From the NCBI GenBank assembly GCA_021789355.1, contig JAJYJR010000300.1, positions 1-7,100 of the forward strand: a DNA stretch of 7,100 bases, written 5' to 3'. The position numbers and the translations under genes were made by a program. The stretch comes from Chloroflexota bacterium. Lineage in GTDB: Bacteria > Chloroflexota > Limnocylindria > Limnocylindrales > CSP1-4. The notes below the pieces were generated by a model. That model saw nothing but the letters and a program-made list of their open reading frames with translations, did not search any database and had not been told where the DNA came from. This document shows, piece after piece, positions 6,126 through 7,100 of this stretch (positions are counted from its first letter, which is position 1; each line of letters begins with the position of its first letter).

Positions 6126-6329
6126 CTATGCCCGGCGGACTTGCGTGGCGCGGGGTCCCTTGGGGTTCGCCTCGATCTCGAAGGTGACCTTCTCGCCACC
6201 GGCCAGCTCGTCGAAGACGAGGGTCGGCGTGAGGCCGTCCCGATGGAAGAAGTACTGTTTGCCGTCGTCGCCCGCGATGAAGCCGAACCCACGTTCGGCG
6301 ATCACCCTGGCAATACTGCCGGTGTTCAC
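6126..6329 (-). CDS. Cold-shock domain protein (CspA family)
   Basis: A 67-residue single cold-shock domain, the standard size, which in this family binds single-stranded RNA or DNA and melts structured transcripts. RNP1 appears as RGFGFI (13-18) and RNP2 as QYFFHRDGL (25-33). The later strands carry ELAGGEKVTFEIEANPKGPR (41-60) and the usual A-T-Q-V end. Start GTG at 6329 is set by the domain boundary and by CAGGG ending 7 bases upstream; the same frame is open further upstream, but that part has no domain character. RNP1 begins with Arg-Gly rather than the common Lys-Gly, a small variation. It is probably monocistronic or weakly linked to the small membrane frame downstream. Whether it is cold-inducible cannot be told from sequence. 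Confidence 0.93.
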   Translation of the reverse strand: MNTGSIARVIAERGFGFIAGDDGKQYFFHRDGLTPTLVFDELAGGEKVTFEIEANPKGPRATQVRRA

Positions 6330-6432
6330 TGGACAACCCTGTTCTCTTCCCGAACGAAGTGGCAGACGCACGGCCCGTTCGAGAAGGGGTCGACCACGCG
6401 GAGCGCCGCCGGAAAGGCCCGGGGGCTCGTTC

Positions 6433-6461
6433 ACGGTACTCCATCCCGGGCGATACCACAA
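6433..6461 (-). promoter_or_regulatory. Possible promoter for the cold-shock gene with a ~100-nt leader
   Basis: On the minus strand TTGTGG (6461-6456) and TACCGT (6438-6433, fitting TAnnnT) are separated by 17 bases. This would give a 5' leader of roughly 100 nt before the GTG at 6329; long leaders are common for csp genes. The 282-bp gap to the divergent YCII gene (6330-6612) has no gene of its own. No clear plus-strand promoter was picked out there. A short inverted repeat, GGCCG / CGGCC around GAT, lies near 6560-6572. Confidence 0.25.
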
Positions 6462-6612
6462 TTCGGGGAGGCGCGGGGAATGCGGAAGACCAGGGCACGT
6501 CAGCCTGTCGATTCCGCCGCCGCCCGTTCGACGCACCAGGTGGAGCCAGGGTTCAGGCGGCCGGATCGGCCGGACACCGGTCCGCGGCCCGAGCCCGAAA
6601 GGAGCCACGACG

Positions 6613-6780
6613 ATGCGGTTCATGATCGTGGTCCCCGCCAGCGCGGAGTCCGAGTCGGGGGCGCCTCCGGACGAGAAGATCTTCGCCGAGATGGGCGCCC
6701 TCGTCGAGGAGGGCCTCCGGACCGGGTGGTTGATCGCGTCGGGCCGTTTCGAGCCGGGCGACCCGTTCCCGGGGCAGTAG
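6613..6780 (+). CDS. YCII/DGPF-domain protein, unusually short (55 residues)
   Basis: It begins MRFMIVVPASAESESGAPPD and continues with FAEMGALVEEGLRTGWL (24-40), the first strand and helix of the YCII-related (DGPF) fold, a dimeric ferredoxin-like domain of mostly unknown role. It stops at TAG after G-D-P-F-P-G-Q, whereas family members are commonly 90-140 residues, so the second half of the domain is missing. The start is well supported: AAAGGAG at 6598-6604, eight bases before the ATG. The sequence after the stop does not resume the domain in any frame I can read. It lies 78 bp ahead of the alpha/beta hydrolase on the same strand. Such genes often accompany ECF sigma factors, consistent with the sigma remnant at 2086. 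It may be a truncated but expressed gene or a decaying one. Confidence 0.65.
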   Translation: MRFMIVVPASAESESGAPPDEKIFAEMGALVEEGLRTGWLIASGRFEPGDPFPGQ

Positions 6781-6858
6781 TTGTCCGCCGGCCGAGTTCT
6801 CGGGCGCACTGGCCGACACCACCCCGCGTCCACGGAAGACTGCAGAGGAGACGCCGAC

Positions 6859-7100
6859 ATGAACACGATCAAGTCCAGGGACGGCACGACGATCGCGTTC
6901 GACCGGTCGGGCGACGGCCCGGCCGTGATCCTGGTTGCGGGCGCCCTGAGTCAGCGCACCACGGCTGGCCCGCTGGCAGCACTCCTCGCAGCCCGCTTCA
7001 ACGTGATCAGCTACGACCGGCGGGGTCGCGGCGACAGCGGGGACACCAACCCATACGCCGTGGACCGCGAGGTCGAGGACATCGCCGCGCTCGTCGACGA
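6859..7100 (+). CDS. Alpha/beta-hydrolase fold protein, N-terminus (cut by right window edge)
   Basis: 80 codons are visible. After MNTIKSRDGTTIAFDRSGDG comes the strand and oxyanion loop PAVILVAGAL (21-30), in which the usual His-Gly is replaced by Ala-Gly, and then VISYDRRGRGDSGDTNPYA (49-67), the well-known 'YDRRGxGDSGDT' segment of this hydrolase group. EVEDIAALVD follows just before the nucleophile region, which is outside the window, so catalytic Ser, Asp and His cannot be checked. The start ATG at 6859 has AGAGGAG at 6844-6850, eight bases away. It is likely co-transcribed with the YCII gene upstream. Substrate unknown; predicted cytoplasmic, with no signal peptide. Confidence 0.9.
   Translation, partial: MNTIKSRDGTTIAFDRSGDGPAVILVAGALSQRTTAGPLAALLAARFNVISYDRRGRGDSGDTNPYAVDREVEDIAALVD

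Noticed and set aside
6330..6887. Long N-terminal extension of the cold-shock protein
   Set aside because: Standard cold-shock proteins start where GTG 6329 lies; the extension has no domain and crosses the divergent YCII gene.
1..7100. CRISPR arrays, tRNA/rRNA genes, insertion sequences, riboswitches
   Set aside because: No spaced repeats, clover-leaf or T-loop sequences, transposase motifs or terminal inverted repeats could be found by eye.

Overview
This is a GC-rich (roughly 70%), strongly GC3-biased bacterial stretch with GTG and TTG starts as well as ATG. The gene mix (cytochrome P450, ECF sigma remnant, YCII/DGPF-domain protein, small secreted protein, GT4/GH130 cluster) would suit a soil-type Chloroflexota or Actinomycetota genome. 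That placement is inference from composition and gene content; no marker gene settles it.

Layout from left to right. (1) Bases 1-844, minus strand: the N-terminal two thirds of a cytochrome P450 that runs off the left edge, then about 415 bp without a recognisable gene. (2) Bases 1261-2450: a patch of decayed genes. It holds a small minus-strand gene that seems to need two frames, a plus-strand secreted protein whose frame breaks near 1861-1865 and which lacks a normal start, a plus-strand fragment of ECF sigma factor region 2, and a further coding-like tail. Two hairpins at 2465-2506 lie between this patch and the convergent operon. (3) Bases 2509-5826, minus strand: the main intact block, a translationally coupled operon transcribed right to left. 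It encodes a GT4-type glycosyltransferase, then an (alpha/alpha)6-barrel glycosidase-like protein, then a GH130 mannoside phosphorylase-type enzyme. Adjacent genes overlap by 8 and 7 nt. (4) Bases 5930-6329, minus strand: a possible small membrane protein and a cold-shock protein with a perfect 10-bp hairpin just beyond its stop codon. (5) Bases 6613-7100, plus strand, divergent from the cold-shock gene: a short YCII/DGPF-domain protein followed by the start of an alpha/beta hydrolase that runs off the right edge.

The GT4/(alpha/alpha)6/GH130 operon is the most coherent system here. One gene would build a glycoside or glycan from a nucleotide sugar, one resembles an (alpha/alpha)6 glycan-active enzyme, and one would phosphorolyse or remodel beta-mannosidic linkages. 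Overlapping reading frames suggest stoichiometric production. Its product is not known from sequence alone. The P450 is also notable: at the I-helix position where the AGx(D/E)T(T/S) oxygen-activation motif is expected, it reads E-S-R-E-D-P.
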